Source of the DNA: Hygrocybe punicea
Lineage: Eukaryota > Basidiomycota > Agaricomycetes > Agaricales > Hygrophoraceae
NCBI GenBank assembly: GCA_963556145.1
Contig: OY744464.1
Coordinates: forward strand, 3,286,001 to 3,350,000
DNA length: 64,000 nucleotides
Reading direction: 5' to 3'
Shown: in pieces, positions 24,301 through 37,169 of the stretch
Position numbering within the stretch: position 1 is the stretch's first letter
Layout of the letters: each line of letters starts with the position of its first letter
Program-made: the position numbers and the translations under genes
The notes under the pieces: generated by a model
The model's database searches: none
The model's input: the letters and a program-made list of their open reading frames with translations, nothing else
Told to the model about the DNA's origin: nothing

Positions 24301-27300
24301 GACTACTGAGATTGTGGTTTTGCGAGAACTAATATGGAAGATGGCGGGAATCGAGCCACTTCCGAGTTTGTCTGAATCGCAGGTTGCAGCCATGGCGGGA
24401 GGACCCGCCCTTCGTATAGAGGCAGTAGCTTCCACCACACGGGGTGCAAGGCTTGATCCTGGGGATGCTGTCCTCAAAGGACCTCAAAGGCTTGGAAAAT
24501 GCTTGTTGGAGTCGTCGCTAGCCCTACCCCTTCTCATTCAGGTCGCACAACAACGTCAGTCTTGTGTCTTCAAAGCACCAAATGCTCATCTAAAATCCCT
24601 GGCTGGGCTCTACGACGCGGTATGCCTTACCAATCAAACACGCAGATTGAAATTGATCCTTCGTGTGTCTAGACCCATGGGGTATTACTTCAATACCTGG
24701 ATCTTCTGACTTCGCCACCAGTTGTGTCACCGAAGGACTACGCCAGTAGGGTGCTGCCGTCTCTGGCCGAACTTGGGGAGATGTATGGTATCAGCGCCCC
24801 AATCTGTATGCAAATCATTCGGCCAATGCTCCAAGGAGCACTGCTGGTGTGTCCTAAACATCTCTAGTTCACGACTCGACCCTTACCTTCATTCCAGACG
24901 GCCGCATTGTCGATGCAAGAACAAGAGCGCGTCGCCAACGAAGAAGCCGAAAAGCGTCTCAAAGCTGCACTCACAGCTAAAAGGGAGCCAGTAACTGCCT
25001 CCCGCGTGGCGTCACCGAGCGTCGGGATCTCAAATATCTTGGCCGAATCACCTGCCAACCCAGCAGCCGATATATCAATAGATACAGTTGTTTCTGCACA
25101 AGAGAATAATGTGTCCGAGGATTCCGCAATGGAGGCAGAACCAAACACTTCCACAGTCTCCCCACCCTCAACCGAAGTGCGTTCATATTCATCCTTCGAA
25201 CTTGAAACGCTGCGGACGCAAACGGGCTTGTCTCGCAGAATCCGTGGTTACCCGAGTTATCTGCCTTATTTGACGATATCAGAAAGATTGCACCGGGCAA
25301 TGCTTACGATGTCATAGGGTATGACACCATCGAGCGATTAGCTTTATGGAAATTAATAAAGTCCTTACAGGCCAGGCTTTTACGTCACATTTTGGCAATT
25401 GTCAACATACGATTTAACCCCTCCTGCCATCAAGTATGACGAGGAAGGCGCTGCGTTGCGGACATTAAGTCGCCAAGAAGATGCAAAATGCTCGGCAGCT
25501 GATCGCTCTGCGGACAGAACCAAAAGACTGACAGCATCCGCTCACCGGGCCAGACGTGATCGTTACAATATCTTCGTGAACACATTGGCACAAGAGTTCA
25601 AAGAGCAAACAATCTCACGAGCATTCACCATGAAGCGCTTGACTCGCGAAAGACAGTATTGGTTTGCCCACGGTACGTGTTCTGTTGATGTTGTATCTTC
25701 GTATGCTGACATGCTGAATAGCTCCGAAGGGAAATGCACTTGTTTCCTCCTTGATCGAACATTGCATACAGCCTCGGTGTTTGCTCTCCCCCATGGATGC
25801 AGATTTTTGCGCGCAGATCATCAAGGTGATACATACTCAGGGAACACCTGGTTTTCCCACACTGTTGTGTTATGACAAGGTATGTAACATTCCTTATTTC
25901 TCTTTTCCTGCACCCCAATTTTCAATGCCAACACAAATCAGTTACTGGGGGATCATGTGAAGGTTGTTATTTTCTCTTGCAGCGAGTATGAAGCAAGGAA
26001 CTATGGTATGTTGTACCCTTTCCCTCCTGCCGTTTCTCACTTCCGTTTTGAAGGTCGATTCCTGCTGGGTATATTGATGGACCTCTGGAAATGGCATGAG
26101 GACGAATCGCTATTTATTCAAGATAATCGGACACGAAGTGGTGGCAAAACCGTTTTACATCCAGGCCTTCAAATCAGATGGACGAACAAATCTGTCGTTG
26201 TTGCTGACGATGTGCTGAAGTGGACAGGGTTCAAACAAATTCTCCGTAAATGGCATCGAAAATTAGCGAAGGTTGGTGCCCACTGACTGGTGATAAAAAG
26301 CAAGGCTAATCTATTGGACATCCAGTGCTTCACCGACTGCATTCAGACGGCGGATTTTATGCACGTCTACAATGCCATCATTGTCTTAAAAGAGATTCTT
26401 CCCGTGTTCCCTTTGGCTGCAGTGTGTGACATTGGCGCCAGTCTTGATAGGACGATGCAGGACTTCGTGGAAATCGAGGAACGTGGTGATTTAAAAATTC
26501 TTGGTCGAGCGTAAGTCAATTCCTGACTAGTCAAACTCTGCAACCGACTATACAGCTATTTAATATTTAGCTATGCCGCCAGTCTCAAAAAAAGGGAAGC
26601 ATTATGGACTGTACCAAAAGCTATCAAGGTGGGTTGTGACTTGTCACCTATTTCTCTGACTTAACGGATCAACTTAAGGGAAATTCCCCCTCGTCCAAAC
26701 CGGCAAGTCATTCTGTGTCTCCGCCGTTCGGTGAGAAAACACGGAACAACGTGCCACCACCTACTGGCTCAAGTCCCCAAGCTGTCCCAGCTGGGGATAG
26801 TCGTCGTACCAATGTGGCAACTGCAATATCGACACCTCGTGGCCAGCTTCCTGACGTCGGCGGATCATCTCAGGAGGTGACAGATAAATCACATATCAAC
26901 CCGAGTTCCACGAAGTTGGCTATGGAGAGGTACGCACTTCATACTCTACTTCTTCATCATCCGTATGCGAATGATTCGCTCCTTTCAAGTGTTCCTAGAC
27001 CTGAACGCGTCAGAAGAGTAAGGCCTGATCCGAAGGACAGTGAAATAATGAAATTGGTAGGAGACGTCAGGCCCAACGCCTTCCCGAACTCAGAAATAAT
27101 CGATCCGGCTCTGGCGCGTATCAACAAGTCATCCAGCTCACGAGTTAATAGTCCTGCTATCCCAGATGCTACTGCATCCCACAAGGAGTCTTCGAGCACC
27201 CAGGACCTCTCACGGCCTCAACCGGATTCTCCGCACTCCCCTCCGAGTTACCGTTCTGTCGATGACAAATTGGCACGCGGTGACTCTCAGGAAGTCATGC

Positions 27301-28889
27301 CTCCCCCATCTGTTCCAAGTCAGACAGTCTCGGCTCAAGAGCTACGAGAGACAGCAAAGCAAACAATAACACGACCTACTGACAAAGTGGAAGACAAGGG
27401 AGCTCGCTTGACAATCGAATCTCCTACTCAAAATGGCTCCGCTGCACCTTCGCCAGCGTCCCGTCGCCGAACTGCATCGCCACCCACACGCCCTGGTACA
27501 AGGAACGCAAGTGTGGACAGCCGGGCAAGTGCTGGTCGGTCTCGCTCTGACGGTGATCGCACTGAGGACAGGCGTGTGGACCGCGACACGCATCCTGAAT
27601 CACGTGATCGTGCTATACGTCGAGACAATGTAAATCATGGTCGAAGTGCAAGGGATCGACCATCAATGAGAGATGCGGATAAAGATAAAGAGAGTGAAAG
27701 GGACAGGGATAGGGATCGCGGAAGAGACAGGCATGGGGATAGAGACAGAGAGCGTGACAAAGAACGGGAAAAGGACAGAGAAAGGGAACGAGAACGGGAC
27801 AGAGAACGGGATCGCGACAGAGATCGCGACAGAGATCGCCATCGTAGGGACGACAAGGATCGTGACCGAGATGGTAGAAAAGAAACAAATCGCTCGGCGG
27901 TCGCCACTACCAGCCTGGAATCAGATGACCGTAGCCTCCCGTCTAGACCTGATCTGTCGAGGCACAGAAATGTCCAGAACGGTGACGATGGGCTGGGAAA
28001 ACGAAGAAGACCTACGGAGGATGATGTACGTGACCCTCCAGCTCTTGGCGATATTTTCTTAACTCATCTGCCACAGCCTGATAGAGCCTCCAAACGTAGT
28101 TCTCGTAAAGATGGCCATCGTGATGATAGGGTTCGGCGACTGTCTGAGAGGGAAACTCACGACAGGATCCGCGAATCTGACCGACGAAGAAAGGATCGCG
28201 ATGGATCTGAAAATGATGGCCGGGTGCCTTCTCCTGAGAAAGTACGTTCATTGTCATTGAGTCTGAAACCACACAGTTCTGGTTGTCTAACTATTTGATG
28301 TGTAGTCAGGAGATAAACGAGCTCCTGAAGGTCTTACGTCTAAAATATTACCACCCACCACACCTTCAGCACCCCGAGCTATGTCGTCTGGTGACTTCTC
28401 AAGGGGAGGCAAAGTTGATTTGCTTCCACGTGATCGGGAGTGGAAAAGTCAACGCGACGTAGGACCTCAAAACTCACCCCCAGGAATTAGTACAATCCAG
28501 CGGGAAGGGGGGTCACAGGGTCCTGGAAGTCTGCGGTCACGTATAAGCGACAAGGAGATCCCTCGCCCTCTACCTCAGGCTCCACTCAACTCATACCGGC
28601 CTGACCCTCCACGTCAAGATGATGACCGTGACAGCCGAAAGCGAACATTATCCGGTGCGAGATACTGAAATTTTCACATATCCACATTTTAACCATTTTT
28701 TCATCAGATCGAGAAAAGGATATTGTCAATGAGACAGTTGGTCCAGGAGCCGAACAAACAACACAGCTCACAAAAAGACCGCGGATTAATCGTAATCGAT
28801 ACAATTCGTCTTCGTATGCGATAGCCAAGAAATCCCTACCCATTGATCCGCAGGCCGCAGACAGGACTCGTTTAGGGAGACAAGATTGA
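21374..28889 (+). CDS. THO complex subunit 2 (THOC2/Tho2)
   Basis: Large scaffold of the nuclear THO/TREX complex coupling transcription to mRNA export and guarding against R-loops. It starts MDVVNSVRKCLATWSKGG with an early intron (GTGAGCAAC). The conserved core includes LGLLSALLSVGALRPA, SLDDLVDVIEPMMRFVG, RVFWFKILRLYLLPAL, WNIIRQYETTARWSLYGEW, SHNTIDTLSGTVAKLAHSNP, VVIQALRFVTNMGFDVL and RELIWKMAGIEPLPSLSESQ. The C-terminal third is disordered and includes an Arg-Asp/Arg-Glu repeat tract (about 27670-27880). The protein ends RLGRQD with TGA 28887-28889. More than ten introns are visible. The spliced product should be about 2000 residues, usual for the family. Exons near 22020-22240, 22690-22890 and 25310-26700 were not resolved base by base. 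Confidence 0.92.
27670..27880 (+). repeat. Arg-Asp/Arg-Glu dipeptide-encoding tract in THO2
   Basis: In the THO2 frame this stretch encodes alternating RD/RE/K residues (for example RDRDRDRDRDRHRRDDK). The DNA is a matching imperfect short repeat of gat/gac/gag with cgc/aga/agg codons. Charged RD/RE tracts are common in RNA-processing factors and may help condensate or RNA contacts. The function here is inferred. Confidence 0.8.
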
Positions 28890-29104
28890 CCTTGCTTTGG
28901 ACACGTTTCTTGGATCTGAAGGCACCGATGCATGTTATTCGCTAGACTTGGATGTCATAACATTAGTTAACATTGCTTAATTACACGACTTGTGTCCGTT
29001 CGGAATGCCAACACCGGACGTGAACAAAAATAAAATAAGACATTGGTGATATGCAATGATAAATGCAAGTTGAATTGCGTGAAGGGCCAGTGAAAATAAA
29101 TTAA

Positions 29105-30068
29105 TCATCTCCCTTTCATGAGTGTTAAAAATTCTTCGCGTGTCTTTTGTTGTGTTCGGAAACACCCAAGCATACATGAGGTGACCGTGACTGCGCCAGG
29201 TTTCTGGACACCACGCATTGTCATACACAGGTGACTGACATGTGCAGGTGAGCTCGATGAACGGAGCCAATGATTGAGCGTAGCGCACTCACGTTGCTTC
29301 CATGACTACAGCCACGCCTCGAGGATTCGTCGCCTCTCGAACAGCAATCGCTATTTGCTTCGTCAGACGCTCTTGGAGCTGTAAACGACGGCTGAAAGTC
29401 TCCGCAATCCGAGCAAGCTTGGACAAGCCTAGAACGAGCTTATTCGGAATGTAAGCAATGGCGATCTAAGAGGAGGACCAAATAAATTTGAAAACAAGGG
29501 GTGCGTAGAATTGACGTACTTTACCAGTGAAGGGGACGAGGTGGTGCTCACATAAGCTGGAAATATCAATATCACGGACGAGGACCATCTCATCGTGGTC
29601 CTCGGTGAATACAGCATTGTTGATGACGTCTGACAGTCATAGAGTATCTTAGACATGGAGGGTGAATTTTATTCCAGGATTCATTGCACCTGCCAAACGT
29701 TCTTCGTAACCTCGAGTCATCCACAAGAGAGACTGCGCATAACGCTGTGGCGTCTGAAGGAGACCGTCCCGGTAAGGGTCCTCACCAATGCACTCAAGGA
29801 TTGTTCGAACAGCAGCGGAAATCTTTTGCTCCCGGTTAATTCGCTCCGCGTCAGTTGCGTTTAAGCGAGAGACTGTGGATTTAGCTGACAAGCAAAGGTT
29901 TGAGGGAGTTGACATGAAACAACTGGAAAATGAGTTCTCACCAGGCCATCCGAGACCATTCGGATCAGGCAACGGACTTGCATTGGCATGAGCTTCCAGA
30001 AATGTTGTGTCAGGCTCGTGCGGTCGCTGTAAGACGCCCTGGAAAGACCCATTAGGAGAAGTGGACAT
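29105..30068 (-). CDS. GTP cyclohydrolase I
   Basis: Converts GTP to 7,8-dihydroneopterin triphosphate, the first step of folate and pterin synthesis, in the cytosol. Reading on minus from ATG 30068: a Ser/Pro-rich N-terminal extension of about 60 residues, then [26 protein letters not shown], abbreviated here as [15 protein letters not shown] and [18 protein letters not shown]. The zinc and active-site motif is [14 protein letters not shown], followed by [33 protein letters not shown] and VAVVMEAT. The end is [11 protein letters not shown] with TGA at 29105-29107. Upstream in-frame codons lack another ATG, so ATG 30068 is the best start. At least four introns interrupt the gene. The catalytic Cys and His-His are intact. 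Confidence 0.95.
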
Positions 30069-30410
30069 TCGCGGCAGAAAGTCACGGCAGGATTGCAATT
30101 TTCAAGAGATTTCCTAGTTGCGTACTGGTGCTCGAAAAGGCAAACTGCAAGAATTGTTTCAAAGCTTTTTCGCTGCTCCGAAACCGGATATTTGAAGGGG
30201 ACGGGCTTGCCTCTTTGATTCAGCAATGTCGGGAACTTTCTTCGGTATTTCATTCCATTTCTGCTCGAAGCTCTGACTCTGCTTTGTTGAAATTTTTCTC
30301 CATATATCGCCTATGGCGGCGGTAATGAAATCGTTCCGGATCTCCTGACTCAAGCTCAAGAACAAAAGGCTTGGTCGTCACAGCGGACATGGGAGCCCTC
30401 ATAACTCGAG
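30069..30410. promoter_or_regulatory. Divergent spacer GTP cyclohydrolase / ABC transporter
   Basis: 342 bp between two head-to-head genes. It contains short open frames on both strands with no recognisable product, so it is taken as 5'UTRs and promoters. No specific site is recognised. Confidence 0.45.
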
Positions 30411-33026
30411 ATGCGTCTCACTCTGCCCATCCGTTTCTGTGGCATGCGCCAAAGAATCAACCTGAACTCTCGTCAGCCGGGAAACTCGGATGCTTTTCAG
30501 CCTGGAGCGACACTCCGGGAGGAGCAGCCAACACCGCAGCCTACGACCCTAGATTCTGTCTACGATACCTGGTTGGCTTCTAGACGAATACCAGAACGCA
30601 GAGGAGTTTACCTCGCGCCGGGAACACAACGACCGTTCAGCAGCGCAAATGCGAGACTAGCATTAATCATCACGCAGCAATGTGCATATGATTTATTCAA
30701 ACTCTTGATGGGGCTCAACCCAGCTCGCACTGCTCTGATGATGTTTCTGAACGTCGTCCGCAGTTTATCGCCAGCCTTTCGAGGATATTGGCAGGCACTG
30801 GCACTAAACGAGGTAAACCTCTCCTTTGGAACCTGGGATAACATGATCTGATGATATGTTGGCAGCTCCAGTCTCTAATCGCCTCAGGAAACTTCACTTG
30901 GGCTTACCTCTTGCGCCTGATAGCTACGGAGTTGCTTCGGAGAATTTCAGAAGGGTTGCTTGATTCATTCGCGTCAGTCGGCAATTATTATCATAACATC
31001 GGCATCTCATTGGTTCCTTGATGATGTAACTCCGCAGAGTCTCCAACGAGAATTTTGTTCACAGCTCTGCGCGATTCCTGGTGGAATATCAACAAATGGA
31101 GCAACGCGTTCGGCTGGATCTTCCCACCCTGGCAGATCCCATCATTCGTGATCTCCTCCAAGAATCAGAGCTTTTTTCCAGGTCATTCAACGGAATGGGA
31201 GGTTTCGGGTTACTCTCCCCATTCGACTTTGTCCAAATTTTTTCCCTTTGTACAGAGGTTGTTTCTCACATTTGGGTTGTTTTGACGTTGACGGGTGGAA
31301 ATACTCATTGTGGGGTTCTAATCCTCTCGACCCTCTCCGCGGTGTTGCCATTACTTGTGTCATGGTGCGGATTTTCTCAAAAGCACTCCGATTCACTATA
31401 TACCCCTCGAGAAGCTCGTGCAGCCGAGCGCCAAGAGAAGATGCGTAACCTCGCCTACAGTGACTCTCACCGTCCTGAAATTGTTTTGTTCGGACTTGGA
31501 CCGTGGATCTTGAGTTCTTGGGCCTCCGCACGAAAAGTTCTGCTAGGCACGGAGCAACCCCTGTTTTCAAAGGAGTCTGTTTTCTCGTTGTCCCTGCTTT
31601 CTCATGTCAATTTCTCGGACATCCTATTTGCTCTACAGAATGTATGTTCCATTCTGTAACGGAATTACATGGTCCTAACAGCACCATTTACGGCTCAAGA
31701 TTCCTTTGGTGTTGATGCTGCAATCCTCATCGGCCTCATTGGGCTCCCTGACCTTGTACCGTAGCTCAATCCAGTCTGTGGTCTTTGCTGCCGGGAATTT
31801 AATTACTACAGTTCGAATGGCTTTTCAAGGCATATTCCTCATGGGTGCGTTCTGCGCTGCTATGAAAATCCAACCACGGCTTCATCCCGAGAAGGAGGAT
31901 TATGCGGAATATCAAGGTTTTCCAAGAGGCGCCGAGATTGAAGTGAAGTACGTCTATTTAGTCGTGACAAGTACGAGTGCTCTGTACTGACTGCCGAAGA
32001 AACTTATGTTATACATACCCGGGAAGCAACCAGCCCTCTTTAAGGGACGTCAATTTTAAACTTGAGGCCGGTGAAACGCTCGCCGTTGTAGGTTACAATG
32101 GTTCCGGTACGTGGGTTGTCGTAACACTCACAGTGATTGTGAGGCTTAGTGAAATCGGAACAGGCAAATCGACTTTGGCTAAGATTCTTCTTCGTATCAT
32201 CGATTTTGATGACGGTGATCTTCTTGTAAACGGAGTGGATATTCGCCGGTACAATCCGGTGGAGTATCACCGTCACGTCACTGCGGTCTTTCAGGGTTTC
32301 TCGAAGTTCGATTCAACGGTCAAAGAGAACGTGGGTGTTGGGTTTGTCGAGCAGCTAGGATCTCGCGCAGCCATAGAAAACGCAGTAAAACTTGCCGGGG
32401 CTGAAGCCATCGTTGGTTCTTTACCCAATGGTTTGCGAACGAAACTGGATATTGCCAGTTTCAACTCGACGGAATACGCTGCCTTTTCTGATGCCGCAAG
32501 AAATCAAGTGCCAACATCATCTATACACCATGGCCTGTCTGGCGGAGAGGTAAGTCAAGCTCCCTCGTGTATTGAATTTAGGCTGATTTGATGATCGTAT
32601 TAGTGGCAACGAATCGCGATATCGCGGGCTTTCATGAGAGCAAATCGACCTGAGATCGACCTTCTTCTCTTTGACGAACCGGTGTGTAATTTGTCCAAGT
32701 GATGGCGCCCGAAAGTTAAAGTGTCACTAGACTTCTTCACTAGATGCACTTGCTCAAAACAATATTTTCGACACCATAGAGAAGATATCCCGGTCATCGT
32801 CTGGCGAAAGGATCAAGACCATAATTTTTATAACGCATCGGCTTTCTACGGCTCGCCGTGCTGATAAAATTGCGATGATGGAGAATGGGGTGAGATTTTC
32901 AGGTGACTGCATCTTCCTGATAACTGATACCTTTTTTCGAGCAAGACAATCTCAGAATTTGGAACTCACGAACAACTACTCCATAGACATAGATCATATG
33001 CGGCGCTGTACCGTGCATCAGTATAA
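30411..33026 (+). CDS. ABC half transporter (one membrane region plus one ATPase domain)
   Basis: Membrane transporter half-molecule, expected to dimerise. The substrate is unknown. The N-terminal half has several hydrophobic segments (for example at about 31235-31370, 31590-31650 and 31690-31860) in a poorly conserved membrane domain. The ATPase domain follows NLCYTYPG: Walker A GYNGSGKSTL, whose codons are split by an intron at 32107-32163; Q-loop VFQGFSKF; signature LSGGEWQRIAISRAF; Walker B LLLFDEP; D-loop SSLDA; and H-switch ITHRLSTARRADKIA. All catalytic motifs are intact. TAA at 33024-33026 follows LYRAS. ATG 30411 opens the longest consistent first exon; an overlapping ATG at 30390 is in another frame. 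The closest groups are ABCB-like exporters known mainly from fungi and bacteria. Confidence 0.82.
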
Positions 33027-33146
33027 GCCCAGTTGACAATGAAATTTTCGTAGATATATCTCCTCACTGACACCCAGCCATCGAACTATACTTTTTCCGA
33101 CTTGTTGTATTATATCCTACAGGGTGGGCACATAATTCACATTACC

Positions 33147-36100
33147 TCACGCAGAGTGTTCCAGATAAACTACGATACCACCATGGAGGAATGCGTCGAT
33201 ATTGTTTTCTTCGACAAGAGATGCTGATGTTTCGGGGGTTCCGAAAATGCCAACCAGAAGGCCCGCATTCCGTATGCCCTGTATCAGCGACGGAACTTCC
33301 AGCTGAAGAGTTGTGTAGCAAGATATGAACCATTGTAAGCTCAAAAGTACTCACGAGAAAGCCAGCATCAATGAAAACACCTAGAAGATTATTTATCTTG
33401 GCCAACTCTACAGCAGAACTCAGGTTGTGCAGTCTTCGGTCATTTTTATCTTCAATTGTTAGTGCGGTGGAAGTCGGAGAATGGTTGCACTTCTTTCCGC
33501 CTTGCGATGCAAAGAAAACAGGGTCTGCCACGTCGTGAGAAACGACTTCAAAGGGCGAAAGCTCTTAGCTCACAATTCGGCTGCTTCCAATTCAAGGCAG
33601 CGCAAATGTCAGGGTAGAAAGAAGTGAACACGATTTTTCTTCGGGCGTGTAAACCGCCTAAAGTAGCCGACGTGTGGTAGATGGTTCGCAGTACGGAATC
33701 AACAAACTCATTCAAGTTTACTCGATGTCGGGAAGAATGATTTTCGAAGGTTGTCATTGGTGCGTAGGCCAATTCAAGAGTCACGCCAACGGCCATGGGG
33801 AGAAGCTTCAATGTCGGTTAAGCTCAACCATTTTTACAGATTGAGCATGACGAACCTTCATCAGTCGCGAAAGGGAGGTCATGGACTGTGACACTAGAGT
33901 GTGCCAATCATGCGCGCATGTATCGATAGGCGCATCTAAATTCCTGCCAAGGGTTGTGGCTAAAGCTTCAAACTGCGCTAAAGTGACATCGGCAACAGAG
34001 AGATCGAAACGGGATTCTGGAAGCAACCAGTTCGTGTAGACGACAGGATGAAGGTCTCTGGTTACTTGAACCACAAAGTACACATAGTTTCCCCTCAGCG
34101 ACGAGACAGTTGGGGGATATCCAGCAGAGCTAATGTTGGAAGAATTCGACGGCCGACCAGCGGACCTAGTAACGCCATGTCGTGATCGGGAGGATGTCGA
34201 TTGTAATAACATTGGATATATGGGCATAGCCGTGGACTTCCAGTATGTTTCGACGTCACCGCCAACCTCCAGAGTGACTCCAGCAAAAGGAGTTATAATA
34301 TTGGTCTCAAACGACACCTAGAAAAATGAATCCGTTAATCACCACATAAAAGGATTCCCGCGGTTAAGGAAATCACCTCTCCGATGACATGCAAACGGTT
34401 GTCGAGTATTGGCAAAATAAATGGCTGGCCATTCTGGATATGGTTAAAGAGGGAGGGAAGCGCGATGGCACGACCAATAGTTTTGGTACCAAAATTCGGG
34501 TAGATAGAAAATTCAAGGGAGAGTTTGTCTAGGGAGGGAACCTGGAAACTGAAAAACCCTTCCTCATCCCTCTGGGGAAGCGAAATACTGTAAGGCGCCG
34601 AATTGACATCAGGACTGGTCGTCATCACTAGTTTGAGGGGCGTCGTTGCGAGGAGGTATTCGTCTCTAGAAGATGGGTTAATCAGCCGACGATGCAGCCG
34701 AACCGCAGACTTAAGCCCACGAGACTCCCTGAACTGCGTGGACGGGTGTCCGATGGAAACTTGCACTAAGTAACTTCTGTCGAGATAGTTGTGGCCATAT
34801 ACATGATGCGGCATGATAGGAGGCGGAAGCGAAAGGGAAGGAATATGATCGATCTCCGTGTCTAGTGGCCTTCCCATATCCGACATCGGTGAACTGTCCA
34901 CGACTATGGTATCATCATTGCTGGTAGGTAAATTGACAGCAGCTTCCAGGAGCCGTGTCACGCAGCTATGGTGACCATACCAAGCTGCGTAATGAACAGC
35001 TAAGTGACCGAATTCATCAAGTGCGTCAACGCGGCAGCGAGCCTCCAGAAGAACCTGGATACAGTTTTCGTGGCCGTGACGAGCAGCGTGGAACAGTGGT
35101 GTCCATTCATGATATTTGTCTGGTGTATCCCATCCTTCATGGTGCACAAGGAGTCGGCAAACATCAACATGTCCTTCCCGTGCAGCTAGATGCAAAGGGT
35201 ATTCTCCGTTGTTGTTTGATATGGACTGGGCTCCGCGTTGAAGTAACAACAGGACAATATCGACGTGGCCAGATTGACTAGCAAGAGCAAGCGGAACCGG
35301 ATCCCCTTCCGGCGTAAGAGGCTGGACAGAGATCTCCCCTTCGTCAAGCAATGCTCTGACACACTCCACACTTCCGTTCAGAGTAGCGTAGACCAATGGA
35401 CTATAATTATCCATGTCGAGTGTGCTGAGCGGTAATTTGGCTTCAATCAAACGTCGACAGATAGTTGAATGGCCACCCATACAAGCATAATGGAGAGCGG
35501 AGCGACCATATACATCAACTTTGTCGATTTGAACACCTTTTTCAAGGCAAAGATCGACGAGACGAAGAGTTCCAGCAATGGCGGCTCCATGAAGGCAGGT
35601 TCGACCATTGATGTCGTCAATAAACCCAAAATCGAATGGGGAACTCATGCAAGAAAGTATCAAATCTGCAAAGTTGGGAGGAGCTTCAATGATGGCCTTC
35701 CACAATATGCGTGTAACGTTCGCCTTCCCACCGTTTTGCTGAGCGAGTGTGTGCGAATAGTGCACGAAATCCACTATTGCTGTCGCGTCGGAACTTGCAA
35801 TGGCCTTGCGGAGATTCTTCTCAAGGTCGTGGAAAGGACCCGTATGTAAACTGCGTTCGGTCAGGATTTGCTGGATAAATATATCGCTGGCCGCGCTCCC
35901 TTCAAACTTGAGACCAGAGGACAAGTCGGTAAGATCAAGAAGGCACACAGCCACAGTGTCAGAGAGTTCTGCAATAAGCTGAAGATTTTTGAGTATTTTT
36001 CCAAGATACTACACAATAAAGCAGACCTGTCTGTTGAACACAGGTTGTACATCCACTTGACGACTCAAGTAAAGCTCTTTAGTAGAGGAGGTCGAACGTT

Positions 36101-36834
36101 TATCCCATTTTTTCAGTATTTTCCGAATACCAGTCGCGTTGATTTCAATGAATTGCTGCAACCGACTGTTTGTGTAAGTTGGGAGGTGGGATTACAATAC
36201 GCATATACCTGCAGTTTCCCAAGATCTCGCTCGAGGAGACGGAAACCTTCTTCAACAGCACTCCATTCCACGTGGTCTTGAGTGGAGTCATCAGTGGTAT
36301 CCGGTAGCCCCCTCATTGCAGCAGCCCTCCGTTTAGACAGCAGGGTCTCCAGCCGTAACTTGAGCGCTGCCTCTCTCTGCAAGTAAAACTCGTTGATCTG
36401 TTATCCAAGGCCATCAGAACAGTAGAATCGAGAAACTTGAGAGAGCCCACCTTCTCCAGCTCCCGCTCGAGCTTGAAAAAAAAGGCGGCTTTGTGCGCTT
36501 GGAAATCAGGTCCTCGGTCCTCGTCTTGCCCAGAGGCAGAGAAGATAGGGGGCTGCCCTGGCTCATCGATTGAAGAGTTCCCGTTAAGACCCGGAGCCGT
36601 GGCGGACGGGATCAATATATCGGTTGGACGAACACCAAAAGCCAACGCCGCTGCTTCGGACGCCGGCCTGTTTGCCTTCAACGACGATATTATCTTTTTG
36701 AGAAACTTATAGTCAAGGTAATACGCCGACCATCCCGGGATTTGTTGAGCTTGGATTTGCTTGCCAAACTGACAAGAGAATCCTGTTCAGGGGACGTATT
36801 TGGGAGACACGGAACATTAGAAACCAACCTTCAT
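33147..36834 (-). CDS. Pho81-like SPX-ankyrin-GDPD protein (CDK inhibitor)
   Basis: Phosphate-signalling regulator. In yeast Pho81 inhibits the Pho80-Pho85 kinase, and the Neurospora homologue is NUC-2. SPX domain from ATG 36834 (MK, then FGKQIQAQQIPGWSAYY and DYKFLKKIISSLK), with the basic helix that binds inositol pyrophosphates. Ankyrin repeats span about 35650-34930 (for example GRTCLHGAAIAGTLRLV, GRSALHYACMGGHSTI, GEYPLHLAAREGHVDV, EWTPLFHAARHGHENC). A C-terminal glycerophosphodiester-phosphodiesterase-like domain covers about 34300-33150 and lacks an obvious full catalytic set, as in other Pho81 proteins. The first coding exon is only 6 nt (ATGAAG), followed by a 60-nt intron GTTGGT...GTCAG. 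It ends YLEHSA with TGA at 33147-33149. Confidence 0.93.
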
Positions 36835-37169
36835 GTTGGACTGCTCGTGTGCTGGTCAACAGACAGAAGGACTGTAGCAAGATTTAGATCAGAGAGTAAT
36901 ATATGAATTCCATAACGACTATGGACCAAAAACTTGAAATTAGCTCATAAGAACATACAGGAATTTGGCACCGTGACCGGTGACCTGCCCGGGCCCCGGT
37001 GTCAAAAGTTGTTGATGGTCACGATTAGCTATCGTGATATCTGACATAAGAAGGCCTGGGAATGTTCATTTGCAAATGCCTTGAGGTACAGTATTTATGT
37101 CAGTCGTATGTGTACTCATACTATGTACGATGGTTGAGGAGAGATTTTGTATGGATTAAACGTACATCA
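36835..37169. promoter_or_regulatory. Upstream region of the Pho81-like gene
   Basis: 335 bp between the Pho81-like start and the end of the same-strand PEX12-like gene, where the Pho81 promoter must lie. It contains the GC-rich near-palindromic stretch around 36975-37005 (accggtgacctgcccgggcc). No perfect CACGTG (Pho4-type site) was seen. Confidence 0.4.

Noticed and set aside
7178..33026. A secondary-metabolite cluster (acyl-CoA synthetase, ABC transporter, with the FAD oxidoreductase at 61 kb)
   Set aside because: The three are 21-54 kb apart and separated by conserved housekeeping genes, and there is no synthase.
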